Assembly: GCA_002953655.1 (NCBI GenBank)
Contig: CP025839.1
Span: 248,001 to 312,000, forward strand
DNA: 64,000 bases
Reading direction: 5' to 3'
Origin: Latilactobacillus sakei
GTDB taxonomy: Bacteria > Bacillota > Bacilli > Lactobacillales > Lactobacillaceae
A program made the position numbers and the translations under genes. The notes under the pieces are model-generated. The model was given only the letters and a program-made list of their open reading frames with translations. It was not told where the DNA came from and searched no databases. Positions 1-7,579 of the stretch are shown here, piece by piece; positions within the stretch are counted from its first letter, which is position 1, and every line of letters begins with the position of its first letter.

Positions 1-236
1 TAGCTCAAGCGGCAATTCAAACGACACTAACATTGCGCCCTAACAAAATCGTCTTTGGCGGTGGGGTCACGAATCCTGTACTACTTGATAAAGTACGCGT
101 TCAATTTGCTGAATTGTTAAATGGCTATGTTCAAGTGCCACCACTAGAGCAGTATTTAACGATGCCTAGTGTACCCAATAATGGGTCTGCAAATGTCGGC
201 AACTTTGCCCTAGCCGCTAAATTATTAGTCGGTTAA
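1..236 (+). CDS. ROK-family fructokinase, C-terminal fragment
   Basis: The reading frame is open at the left edge of the window, so only about the last 78 residues are present. They read like the C-terminus of the fructokinase branch of the ROK sugar kinases: a GGGV turn, a LLNGYVQ segment, and the closing small-residue helix NVGNFALAAKLL. Family members phosphorylate fructose with ATP in the cytoplasm. The stop lies 25 bp before the ATG of the GH91 gene, with no terminator between them, so the two are probably co-transcribed. This fits a fructan or fructose-disaccharide pathway. The family call is fairly safe; fructose as the substrate is inferred. Confidence 0.75.
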   Translation, partial: AQAAIQTTLTLRPNKIVFGGGVTNPVLLDKVRVQFAELLNGYVQVPPLEQYLTMPSVPNNGSANVGNFALAAKLLVG

Positions 237-261
237 TTTAAAAATATTGGAGGAAAAAATC

Positions 262-1599
262 ATGACAGAAGCTTATTATTACGATGTAACCAATTGGCCG
301 ATTGGCGATCCTTTTGAAGATGTTGGTCAAGTGATCAACAGTATGATTGCTGATATTAAGGAAAAACAAAACCATAAAGATCTTAATGAAGGTGGCAAAC
401 CAGGTGCAGTGATATATCTCCCACCTGCTGATTATCATTTAAAAACTCAAGTTCTAATTGATATTAGTTTTCTGAAAATTATGGGTGCTGGCCACGGCTT
501 CACCTCTTCAAGTATTCGCTACAATGTGCCCGAAGAAAATGTCCCTAATTTACACGAACTATGGCCGGGTGGCAGTCGTATTTTAGTGGATCTAAAGACG
601 ACATTAGAGACACCAGAAATTGATGGGGCCGCCTTCGTTGTTAAACGGGATGGCGATCCCCGGATTAGTTCTGTTGAATTCAATAATTTCTGTATCGATG
701 GGTTACACTTCATTGATGATGGCACTGGCGAACCTAACGTTGAAAATACTTATGTCAATGGCAAGACTGGGATTTATGTGGCAAGTGCACAAGATTCATT
801 CTTGATCTCAGATATGGGGCTGGTTTATCTTGAACACGGCGTGACAATTTATAACGCGGATGCTTTAACCATCCATAATAACTTCATTGCTGAATGTGGC
901 AACTGTATCGAATTGCGTGGTTGGGGTCAAGCTTCTAAAGTAACGAATAACTTGATGGGCGCAGGCTTTAAAGGTTATTCCATCTATGCCGAAAATTTTG
1001 CACAACTCTTAATCAGTAGCAATAATATTTTCCCACGAGGCGCAAGTACAATTGAATTTAATAGTGTTACCCGGTCATCAATTGTCGGGAATATCTTACA
1101 TGCATTTTATGCCGGTATGGTCATTTTTAAAGCCAATTGTTCTGAAAACCTCGTTTCAAGTAATCACTTCTTACATGATCACGAACCTTGGATACCAATG
1201 CAGGTTCATGATAATGGCTTAGATGATCTATTCGGTTTATTAACGATTGAAGGCGATCATAATTCAATTATCGGGAACCATTTCTCAGAAATTCTAGACC
1301 AAGAAAACATTAAACCATTGGGTGCTAAACCAGTGATTATCCGTTTAGTAAAAGGTAATCATAACTACGTGGCAACCAATAACGTTGTGGCAACTGAAGC
1401 CCATTCAGAAAGTGGCGATTCAGCCTTTGCTGCGCAAGTCGATTCACTATTAACAACGGAAGTTTCGGCAGCAATCGATGTAATAACCGTCTTAGTTGAA
1501 GCAGACGCTGTTCAAAATACAATTCTAGATTCGGGTACTGAAGCACAGGTTGTGTTAGATCCAAAGGTGAATGCGTTTAGAGCAACACCGTCAATTTAG
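262..1599 (+). CDS. GH91 inulin fructotransferase / difructose-anhydride (DFA) enzyme
   Basis: This 445-residue protein resembles the inulin fructotransferase family GH91, a right-handed parallel beta-helix. Recognisable family stretches include YYDVTNWPI near the N-terminus, GHGF, FLVYLEHG-like and AECGNCIEL segments, GLDDLFGL, and an ILDSGTEAQ motif near the end. Asp200 (in ADAL) and Glu211 (in AECGN) are 11 residues apart, the spacing I recall for the catalytic Asp/Glu pair of the Bacillus enzyme. GH91 enzymes form DFA I or DFA III from inulin, or hydrolyse DFA III to inulobiose. Known inulin-acting members are exported, but this one begins MTEAYYYD with no signal peptide, so an intracellular DFA-splitting role beside the fructokinase is my inference. 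The ATG at 262 follows an AGGA ribosome site; a TTG at 247 lacks one. Confidence 0.82.
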   Translation: MTEAYYYDVTNWPIGDPFEDVGQVINSMIADIKEKQNHKDLNEGGKPGAVIYLPPADYHLKTQVLIDISFLKIMGAGHGFTSSSIRYNVPEENVPNLHELWPGGSRILVDLKTTLETPEIDGAAFVVKRDGDPRISSVEFNNFCIDGLHFIDDGTGEPNVENTYVNGKTGIYVASAQDSFLISDMGLVYLEHGVTIYNADALTIHNNFIAECGNCIELRGWGQASKVTNNLMGAGFKGYSIYAENFAQLLISSNNIFPRGASTIEFNSVTRSSIVGNILHAFYAGMVIFKANCSENLVSSNHFLHDHEPWIPMQVHDNGLDDLFGLLTIEGDHNSIIGNHFSEILDQENIKPLGAKPVIIRLVKGNHNYVATNNVVATEAHSESGDSAFAAQVDSLLTTEVSAAIDVITVLVEADAVQNTILDSGTEAQVVLDPKVNAFRATPSI

Positions 1600-1638
1600 A
1601 TAAAAAGCCGTCACGCTTAGCGTGGCGGCTTTTTATCT
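1599..1638. terminator. Bidirectional terminator between GH91 gene and LysR gene
   Basis: GATAAAAAGCCG with its complement CGGCTTTTTATC forms a long stem around a CACGC/GCGTG core, with T-rich ends on both strands. It closes the GH91 transcript. It also overlaps the last codons of the convergent LysR gene, whose stop is at 1617. Confidence 0.85.
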
Positions 1639-2504
1639 GTCTGATTGGTGAGGGTTTCTTTAAAAATCTGACTGGCGCTCGAGAAAATCTGCCCTTTTTT
1701 CCAGATGATGTTCGTATTGACAGAGAGTGGTGGATTTAATGGGATGAATTTTAAGCCGTTATCCTTGGTATTGATAATCCCGTCGATGCACAATGCTGCG
1801 TTGTTACTGGTTTTAACGAGAAGCGAAGCGTTGTATAAAAGCGTATAAGTGCCGACAACATCGAGCTGATCGAGATTGACGCCAAACCAGGTACTGATTT
1901 GTTGGTGAACGAGGGATTGGCCTGAAATGAGTAGGGGATATTGGGCTAAGGTCGTTGCATCCACGGTGGATTGACTTGCCAAGGGATGATCATCGGCAAC
2001 GAGCACGCCCCAGTGATCGGACATGGGTAAGCGGACGTATTCGTAGCGTTGCTTTTCAACAGGATCGATGACGAGCCCAAACTCAAGTAAGCCCTGATCA
2101 ATGCGTTCTTTGACCTCATCGGCTGAACCGCTAAAGAGTTGAACGGTGATGTCAGGATAACGTTGGCGTAAATCATTGATGATGACCGCGATTAGTTGAA
2201 AAGCTTGCGTTTCGCCTGAACCGATACTGATTGACCCACTGACGACAGTCTTGTGGGTCAAGTTGGTGGTTGTGGTTTCTACTAATGATAGAATTTCGCG
2301 GCCCCGTTTTTGGAGATAAATCCCGTCGGTGGTCAACGTAATTTCACGGTTACCACGGGTAAAGAGTTGGACGCCTAATTCGTCCTCCAAATCTTTGAGT
2401 TGTTTAGAGAGCGTGGGCTGTGATAAGTGGAGGACTTCAGCAGCCTTGCTGATAGTCTTTTCTTGTGCAACGGTTAAAAAATAATTCAAAACGCGAATGT
2501 CCAT
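1617..2504 (-). CDS. LysR-family transcriptional regulator
   Basis: This is a 295-residue regulator with the usual LysR layout. An N-terminal winged helix-turn-helix occupies about residues 1-60 (MDIRVLNYF, then ISKAAEVLHLSQPTLSKQL), followed by a periplasmic-binding-like effector domain from about 90 to 290. The ATG at 2504 is chosen because a GGAGA ribosome site sits 6 bp upstream; the frame stays open to 2612, but that extension is hydrophobic and unlike LysR proteins. The gene converges on the GH91 gene and diverges from the acetyltransferase/SDR pair, so either could be a target. The effector is unknown. Confidence 0.88.
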   Translation of the reverse strand: MDIRVLNYFLTVAQEKTISKAAEVLHLSQPTLSKQLKDLEDELGVQLFTRGNREITLTTDGIYLQKRGREILSLVETTTTNLTHKTVVSGSISIGSGETQAFQLIAVIINDLRQRYPDITVQLFSGSADEVKERIDQGLLEFGLVIDPVEKQRYEYVRLPMSDHWGVLVADDHPLASQSTVDATTLAQYPLLISGQSLVHQQISTWFGVNLDQLDVVGTYTLLYNASLLVKTSNNAALCIDGIINTKDNGLKFIPLNPPLSVNTNIIWKKGQIFSSASQIFKETLTNQTDKKPPR

Positions 2505-2600
2505 CGTGATTCTCCTATCGTTAAAATCTATATCTGAATATTCATTATAAGTATTAGTCATTGCTAGTGTAGCGAAGTATACTAAAAACATCAAGAAAAG

Positions 2601-2720
2601 AAGTGTGTTCAAGCTTGTTCAACTTTCGAGCATTAGCTGAGTGGTGCAAATGAACGACGAAGTCGGTCGTTTGTGCAACGTAGCTAGGCACAGAAAGTTA
2701 GCTTGAAAAGCATGTTAAGA
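2601..2720 (+). repeat. Long-hairpin intergenic repeat, copy A
   Basis: This copy starts AAGTGTGTTCAAG, carries the left block TTTCGAGCATTAGCT and the right block CGTAGCTAGGCACAGAAAG, and ends near GCATGTTAAG. The outer arms pair (TTCAAGCT with AGCTTGAA). The centre is a separate hairpin, CAAATGAACGAC with GTCGGTCGTTTG. AAGAAAAGAAGTG occurs on both flanks (about 2593 and 2717). It fills most of the gap between the LysR gene and the acetyltransferase gene. Confidence 0.75.
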
Positions 2721-2761
2721 AAAGAAGTGCATTCAAGTACGGTAAAAGGAGGTGCGAAGCA

Positions 2762-3337
2762 ATGGATTATTCATTACAATCAAGAATCACGGGGCGACCG
2801 ATTTATCATGATTCCGAGTTGTTGCAAGAAATTCACTTGGTCAAGGGCAACAACGAGCGGTTGGTGATGGAAATGAACACTGGCTATCACGATGCAGCCG
2901 AAGTGCGAGCGTATTTAAAGTGTATTACGGCTCAAGAAATTGATGCGTCAGTGACAGTATCATTACCGTTTTATACGGACTACGGTAAACACATTACCTT
3001 TGGTAAAGAGATTTTTATTAATAATAATGTTCTGTTCGTTGATTTAGGTGGGATTACGATTGATGATCACGTGTTGATTGGCCCGCGGGCTTCATTAATT
3101 ACTGTGAATCATTTGGAAAATCCTGCCGATCGGCGCGGTTTATTCGTTAAACCAGTGCATATCAAAAGGAACGCGTGGATTGGCGCGGGGGCGACAATTC
3201 TACCCGGTGTAACAGTCGGTGAAAATGCGATTGTGGCTGCCAACGCCACGGTCACCAAAGATGTGCCAGACAATATGATTGTCGCCGGGACACCGGCAAA
3301 AGTCATGCGTCAAATTAAATCAGAAAAGGAGTTTTAA
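2762..3337 (+). CDS. Sugar O-acetyltransferase (maltose/galactoside acetyltransferase family)
   Basis: This 191-residue left-handed beta-helix acetyltransferase belongs to the Maa/LacA/NodL group. An N-terminal helical 'Mac' segment covers about residues 5-55. Hexapeptide repeats ([45 protein letters not shown]) run from about 90 to 180. His117 in the TVNHLENP segment matches the catalytic His of LacA. Such enzymes transfer acetyl from acetyl-CoA to a sugar hydroxyl in the cytoplasm. An AAAGGAGGTG ribosome site precedes the ATG. The SDR gene begins 1 bp after its stop, so the two form an operon. The acceptor sugar cannot be told. Confidence 0.85.
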   Translation: MDYSLQSRITGRPIYHDSELLQEIHLVKGNNERLVMEMNTGYHDAAEVRAYLKCITAQEIDASVTVSLPFYTDYGKHITFGKEIFINNNVLFVDLGGITIDDHVLIGPRASLITVNHLENPADRRGLFVKPVHIKRNAWIGAGATILPGVTVGENAIVAANATVTKDVPDNMIVAGTPAKVMRQIKSEKEF

Positions 3338-3338
3338 C

Positions 3339-4085
3339 ATGTCAATTCAAAATAAAGTCGTCATCATTACAGGTGCTTCATCAGGGATTGGGGCAGCAAC
3401 TGCCAAATTATTAGCAAGCAAAGGGGCCAAGGTTGTTTTGGCCGCTCGTCGCGAGGATCGTTTGCAAGCTTTAGTAACCGAAATCGGTGAAAATGCAATT
3501 TATCAAGCTACTGATGTGACTGATCGGGCGCAAATGGCGAGCTTAGTCCAATTAGCGCTTGATCATTTTGGTCGCGTAGATGTTTTATATAACAATGCCG
3601 GCGTGATGCCCCAAGGTAATTTGAGTGAACGCGATTACGATCAATGGCAAAAGATGCTCGACATCAATATCATGGGTGTTTTAAATGGAATCGGGGCGGT
3701 CTTACCAACGATGCAAGCCCAACAAGATGGTTTGATTATCTCAACGGATTCAGTTGCCGGTCACGTGGTTTACCCAGCTTCTGCCGTTTACAACGGGACA
3801 AAATATGCAGTACGCGCTATTATGGAAGGCTTGCGCCAAGAAGAAAAAGATAACGGGATTCGCTCAACGATTGTTTCACCAGGTGCTGTTAAAACAGAAC
3901 TGGTCAATACAATTGGCAATACCGCTGTTTTCGAAGGCGTTAAGCAATTAATGGATGCACCTGAAGAATCAGCATTAGCGCTCAATCCAGAAGACATCGC
4001 CAACGCTGTTTTATATGCGATTGACCAACCCAAACACGTGGTGGTCAGTGAAGTCTTGATTCGTCCAGCTAAACAACAAGTTTAA
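3339..4085 (+). CDS. Short-chain dehydrogenase/reductase (SDR)
   Basis: This is a 248-residue classical SDR. The dinucleotide-binding motif TGASSGIG is at residues 11-18, NNAG at about 85-88, and the catalytic triad is Ser138, Tyr151 and Lys155 (YNGTK). The ATG at 3339 is preceded by AAAAGGAG, which lies inside the last codons of the acetyltransferase gene, so the two are translationally close and probably co-transcribed. The arginines after the second beta strand (AARRED) suggest NADP(H), which is an inference. The substrate is unknown. A strong terminator follows about 85 bp downstream. Confidence 0.9.
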   Translation: MSIQNKVVIITGASSGIGAATAKLLASKGAKVVLAARREDRLQALVTEIGENAIYQATDVTDRAQMASLVQLALDHFGRVDVLYNNAGVMPQGNLSERDYDQWQKMLDINIMGVLNGIGAVLPTMQAQQDGLIISTDSVAGHVVYPASAVYNGTKYAVRAIMEGLRQEEKDNGIRSTIVSPGAVKTELVNTIGNTAVFEGVKQLMDAPEESALALNPEDIANAVLYAIDQPKHVVVSEVLIRPAKQQV

Positions 4086-4086
4086 A

Positions 4087-4140
4087 AGAGTGTCGACTGA
4101 TGTAGCTAAACACAAGGCATTGCTTAGGCGAGCACGTTTC
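4087..4140 (+). repeat. Long-hairpin intergenic repeat, copy B (internally deleted)
   Basis: An AGAGTG left end is joined directly to a right half reading CTGATGTAGCTAAACACA and ending GAGCACGTTTCAAA. The left block and the central hairpin seen in full copies are missing. Confidence 0.5.
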
Positions 4141-4170
4141 AAAGTGGTATTTAGCTACTGAGAATTAATA

Positions 4171-4212
4171 AAAAATCACCTTAATCTGTTTTTTAAGATT
4201 AAGGTGATTTTT
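4171..4212. terminator. Rho-independent terminator after SDR gene
   Basis: Perfect 17-bp arms, AAAAATCACCTTAATCT and its complement, flank a short T-rich loop. The ends are A/T-rich on both sides. Confidence 0.88.
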
Positions 4213-4284
4213 TAGATTAAGTACAACCAGGTTGGTAATCAAAATGTGAAATGGATGACAACAGCTTTTTAAAATGAAAAGTCG

Positions 4285-4290
4285 TATAAT
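4285..4290 (+). promoter_or_regulatory. Putative -10 of pepN promoter
   Basis: A consensus TATAAT stands 34 bp before the pepN ATG. I do not see a good -35 hexamer at the usual spacing. Confidence 0.5.
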
Positions 4291-4323
4291 AACAGTATTC
4301 TAAATGAAATTGGAGATCATAAT

Positions 4324-6855
4324 ATGGCAGAATTGATGCGATTTTATCAAAGTTTTCAACCAGAACATTATCAAGTTTTCTTAGATATTAACCGAGCTCA
4401 AAAACGATTTAGTGGTCGGACAACGATTACGGGGACGGCCAAGGAAGCGGTAGTCTTAATTCATCAAAATGGTTTGGTGATTGAAACGGTAAGTGTTGCG
4501 GGGCAGAGCGTACCGTTTACAGTTGATAATGATGCGAATGCCTTAAAGGTTGAAGTAGGTCAACCTGGTGAAGTGACACTGGTCATTTCATACACGGCCA
4601 CTTTAACGGATTCGATGATGGGCATTTATCCTTCTTATTATGAAGTAGACGGGGTCAAGAAAGAGTTGATTGGGACCCAATTTGAAACCAACTTTGCGCG
4701 CCAAGCCTTTCCATGTGTTGATGAACCAGAAGCCAAAGCTACTTTTGATTTAGCGATTAAATTTGACGAACACGAAGGCGAAACGATTCTCAGCAACATG
4801 CCTGAAAAAGAAGTCATCGATGGCGTTCATCATTTTGAAACGACAGTTCGCATGTCAACGTACCTTGTAGCGTTTGCTTTTGGTGAACTCCAAGGGGCTC
4901 AAACGCAGACGAAGAGTGGCGTGCAAGTGGGTGTTTTTGCAACTAAGGCTCATCAAGCTAATGAACTCGACTTTGCATTGGATATTGCCAAACGCTCAAT
5001 CGAATTCTTCGAAGATTTCTACCAAACGCCATATCCACTCCCACATTCATGGCAGTTGGCCTTACCTGACTTTTCAGCCGGTGCGATGGAAAACTGGGGC
5101 TTAGTCACTTATCGAGAAGCATACTTACTGCTCGATCCAGATAATACGGCGCTCACGACGAAACATCGTGTAGCGACCGTCATTGCTCACGAATTGGCGC
5201 ACCAATGGTTCGGCGATTTAGTGACAATGCAATGGTGGGACGATCTTTGGTTAAACGAAAGTTTTGCTAATATGATGGAATACGTCGCCATCGACGCACT
5301 TGAACCTGATTGGCATATTTTGGAAAGTTTCCAAACCTCAGAAGCACCAGCTGCCCTACAACGGGATGCGACTGACGGTGTTCAATCAGTCCATGTCCAA
5401 GTTAAGAATCCAGCTGAAATCGATGCGTTATTCGATAGTGCCATTGTTTACGCTAAAGGGGCACGGATGCTCGTAATGGTTCGCGCTTTAATTGGTGACG
5501 CTGCATTACGCGCTGGTTTGAAAGCTTACTTTGCAGCCCATCAATTCGGAAATGCAACGGGCGCTGATTTATGGGCTGCCCTTGGTAAAGCGGCTAACTT
5601 AGACGTTGGCGCTATTATGAACTCATGGCTCGAACAACCAGGTTATCCAGTGGTAACGGCCAAAGTCGTTGACGGACAATTAACGCTTAACCAACAACAA
5701 TTCTTTATCGGTGAAGGCCAAGAAGTCGGCCGTCAATGGCAAATTCCATTGAAGAGCAACTATGCGGCGGCACCATTATTGATGACTGACCGCGAATTAG
5801 TACTTGGTGATTACGCCCAATTACGTGCCGCTAATGGTCAGCCGTTCCGCTTAAATGTGGGTAATGAATCACACTTCATCGTTAACTACGATCAAACGCT
5901 ATTCGATGATATTTTAAAAGATAGTGCTGAAATGACACCAATCGCACAACTCCAATTGCTACAGGATTTGCGTTTATTGGCTGAAGGCCGTCAAATTAAT
6001 TACGCCGATGTGGTCCCAGTGTTAGCCCCATTTGCTAAGAGTGATTCAAATGTCGTAGCGGAAGCCCTTTATACGGTTGCGGGTAACTTGAAGAAGTTTG
6101 TCACCGCCGGGGAGACGAGTGAACAACACTTGCGGGCTTTCTTCGATCAATTGAGTAGCGCACAAGTCGCCCGCTTAGGCTGGACCATTCAACCAACGGA
6201 TACTAATGATGATCAATTGATGCGGCCAACAGTTTTAAGTGCAGCCTTGTATGCTAAGAATCAAGCAGCGATCGATGCGGCGCACACATTATTCCAAGCT
6301 AACCAAGATCAGTTGGCAACTTTACCAGCTGCTATTCGGGTACTAGTCTTGATGAATGAAGTCCAAAACTTTGGTAACGCTGCGCTTTATAGTCAACTCT
6401 TAAAGGCTTATCGTCAAACGAGCGATGCCAGCTATAAGAATGACTTGAGCGCCGCCTTAACACGCACGACTGATCCTGAATTAATCACCACTTTAATTAG
6501 TAAATTTGAAGATGCCGGTACAATTAAACCGCAAGATTTACGGGCTTGGTTCCGGGGGTTACTCGCTAACGACGCGAGTCAACAAGCCACTTGGGATTGG
6601 ATTCGCAATGATTGGCAATGGCTAGAAGAGACAGTCGGTGGTGATATGGAATTTACAACTTATATCACATCAATCGCTGCAGTCTTCAAGACGCCAGAAC
6701 GCTTAGCGGAATTCAAAGCCTTTTTCGAACCTAAATTAGACACCCCAGGCTTAACCCGGGAAATAACGATGGATATGAAGGTCATCGAAAGTCGCGTGGC
6801 CTTGATTGAAAGTGAAAAAGAAAAGGTTAATGCGGCAATTGCACAACAAATTTAA
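4324..6855 (+). CDS. pepN: Aminopeptidase N (lysyl aminopeptidase, M1 family)
   Basis: This 843-residue zinc metallopeptidase has the length and sequence character of lactic PepN. The exopeptidase motif GAMEN is at 253-257 and the zinc site HELAHQWFG begins at His289, with a downstream Glu in NESFAN. The C-terminal half is an all-helical ERAP1-like domain. PepN removes N-terminal residues from oligopeptides in the cytoplasm and is a main enzyme of peptide use in these bacteria. There is no signal peptide. The gene is a single transcription unit with its own TATAAT box and a downstream terminator. The start is supported by TTGGAGAT ten bases upstream. Confidence 0.96.
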   Translation: MAELMRFYQSFQPEHYQVFLDINRAQKRFSGRTTITGTAKEAVVLIHQNGLVIETVSVAGQSVPFTVDNDANALKVEVGQPGEVTLVISYTATLTDSMMGIYPSYYEVDGVKKELIGTQFETNFARQAFPCVDEPEAKATFDLAIKFDEHEGETILSNMPEKEVIDGVHHFETTVRMSTYLVAFAFGELQGAQTQTKSGVQVGVFATKAHQANELDFALDIAKRSIEFFEDFYQTPYPLPHSWQLALPDFSAGAMENWGLVTYREAYLLLDPDNTALTTKHRVATVIAHELAHQWFGDLVTMQWWDDLWLNESFANMMEYVAIDALEPDWHILESFQTSEAPAALQRDATDGVQSVHVQVKNPAEIDALFDSAIVYAKGARMLVMVRALIGDAALRAGLKAYFAAHQFGNATGADLWAALGKAANLDVGAIMNSWLEQPGYPVVTAKVVDGQLTLNQQQFFIGEGQEVGRQWQIPLKSNYAAAPLLMTDRELVLGDYAQLRAANGQPFRLNVGNESHFIVNYDQTLFDDILKDSAEMTPIAQLQLLQDLRLLAEGRQINYADVVPVLAPFAKSDSNVVAEALYTVAGNLKKFVTAGETSEQHLRAFFDQLSSAQVARLGWTIQPTDTNDDQLMRPTVLSAALYAKNQAAIDAAHTLFQANQDQLATLPAAIRVLVLMNEVQNFGNAALYSQLLKAYRQTSDASYKNDLSAALTRTTDPELITTLISKFEDAGTIKPQDLRAWFRGLLANDASQQATWDWIRNDWQWLEETVGGDMEFTTYITSIAAVFKTPERLAEFKAFFEPKLDTPGLTREITMDMKVIESRVALIESEKEKVNAAIAQQI

Positions 6856-6870
6856 TAGCATAGCGTAATG

Positions 6871-6909
6871 AAAAGCCATCCTAACAAAAATTGTTATGGT
6901 GGCTTTTTT
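6871..6909 (+). terminator. Terminator after pepN
   Basis: AAAAGCCA pairs with TGGCTTTT, and an inner TAACAA/TTGTTA stem extends the hairpin. A T run follows. Confidence 0.82.
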
Positions 6910-6935
6910 GTATAAGTAAATTTTTAAAATCAATT

Positions 6936-6991
6936 GTTAGGTTTTTGTTGACACAACCTAACTAACGCGTTAAACTGATTTTCGTTAGGTT
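6936..6991 (+). promoter_or_regulatory. Promoter with three GTTAGGTT/AACCTAAC boxes (MarR operator candidate)
   Basis: TTGACA (6948-6953), a 17-bp spacer and TAAACT (6971-6976) form a good promoter. GTTAGGTT at 6936, its complement AACCTAAC at 6955 and GTTAGGTT again at 6984 flank and fill it. The first two boxes make an inverted repeat across the -35. This is a probable binding site for the MarR protein encoded just downstream. Confidence 0.72.
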
Positions 6992-7015
6992 AACCGATAT
7001 AAAAACTAACTAATT

Positions 7016-7567
7016 ATGAAAGCAGTGATCAATATGACAAATGAAACACAAGAAATCATGGCGTTGTTCGCTAAACTTGTTCAATCACGGTATTTTGTGG
7101 CATCGGCATGGATGACGGTCGGTAAAGAAAGACGGCGTGATTTTATGAATACGAAGGGTAAATCACGATTATTAAATCTATTGGTTGCTAAAGATGGGCT
7201 AACGAATGCTGAAATTACAGAATTACTAGATATTCGTCCTAGTTCAGTGAGCTTGCAAGTCAAGGCACTTGAAGAAGATGGCTATGTTACACGCCAAGCA
7301 TCAGCAGCCGACAAGCGCGTTTCCCTCATTTTTATTACCGATAAAGGGCGGGACTCAATTGAAAAAGGTGATTTGGAAACCGATAAATTATCAGAAACGA
7401 TTCTGGCTGGTTTAAGTGAATCTGAAATCAATGAATTACGGGCGATCTTAACGAAAATTACCAATAATGTACAAGAATCACGTTTTGATGCAGCCTTTTT
7501 TGAACACGGGCATCAGATGCGTCATCAAAATCACGGCGATTGGAATCATTCACGATTCCCTTGGTAG
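7016..7567 (+). CDS. MarR-family regulator of the downstream ABC exporter
   Basis: This is a 183-residue winged-helix regulator. The DNA-binding region spans about residues 45-110 (LTNAEITELLDIRPSSVSLQVKALE, then the wing with DKRVS). The C-terminus is unusual: after about residue 155 it becomes rich in histidine, with EHGHQMRHQNHGDWNHSRF, which could bind a metal. The start is uncertain: ATG at 7016 or ATG at 7034, neither with a strong ribosome site. The exporter starts 12 bp after the stop, so this is a regulator-transporter operon under the boxed promoter upstream. Autoregulation is inferred from those boxes. Confidence 0.85.
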   Translation: MKAVINMTNETQEIMALFAKLVQSRYFVASAWMTVGKERRRDFMNTKGKSRLLNLLVAKDGLTNAEITELLDIRPSSVSLQVKALEEDGYVTRQASAADKRVSLIFITDKGRDSIEKGDLETDKLSETILAGLSESEINELRAILTKITNNVQESRFDAAFFEHGHQMRHQNHGDWNHSRFPW

Positions 7568-7579
7568 GAGGTTGTTATT

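Noticed and set aside
2505-2612. Upstream extension of the LysR frame
   Set aside because: The extra 36 residues are unlike LysR N-termini, and a good ribosome site precedes the ATG at 2504.
2601-2760. Insertion sequence remnant between LysR and acetyltransferase genes
   Set aside because: There is no transposase frame; the sequence matches the long-hairpin repeat family found elsewhere in the window.
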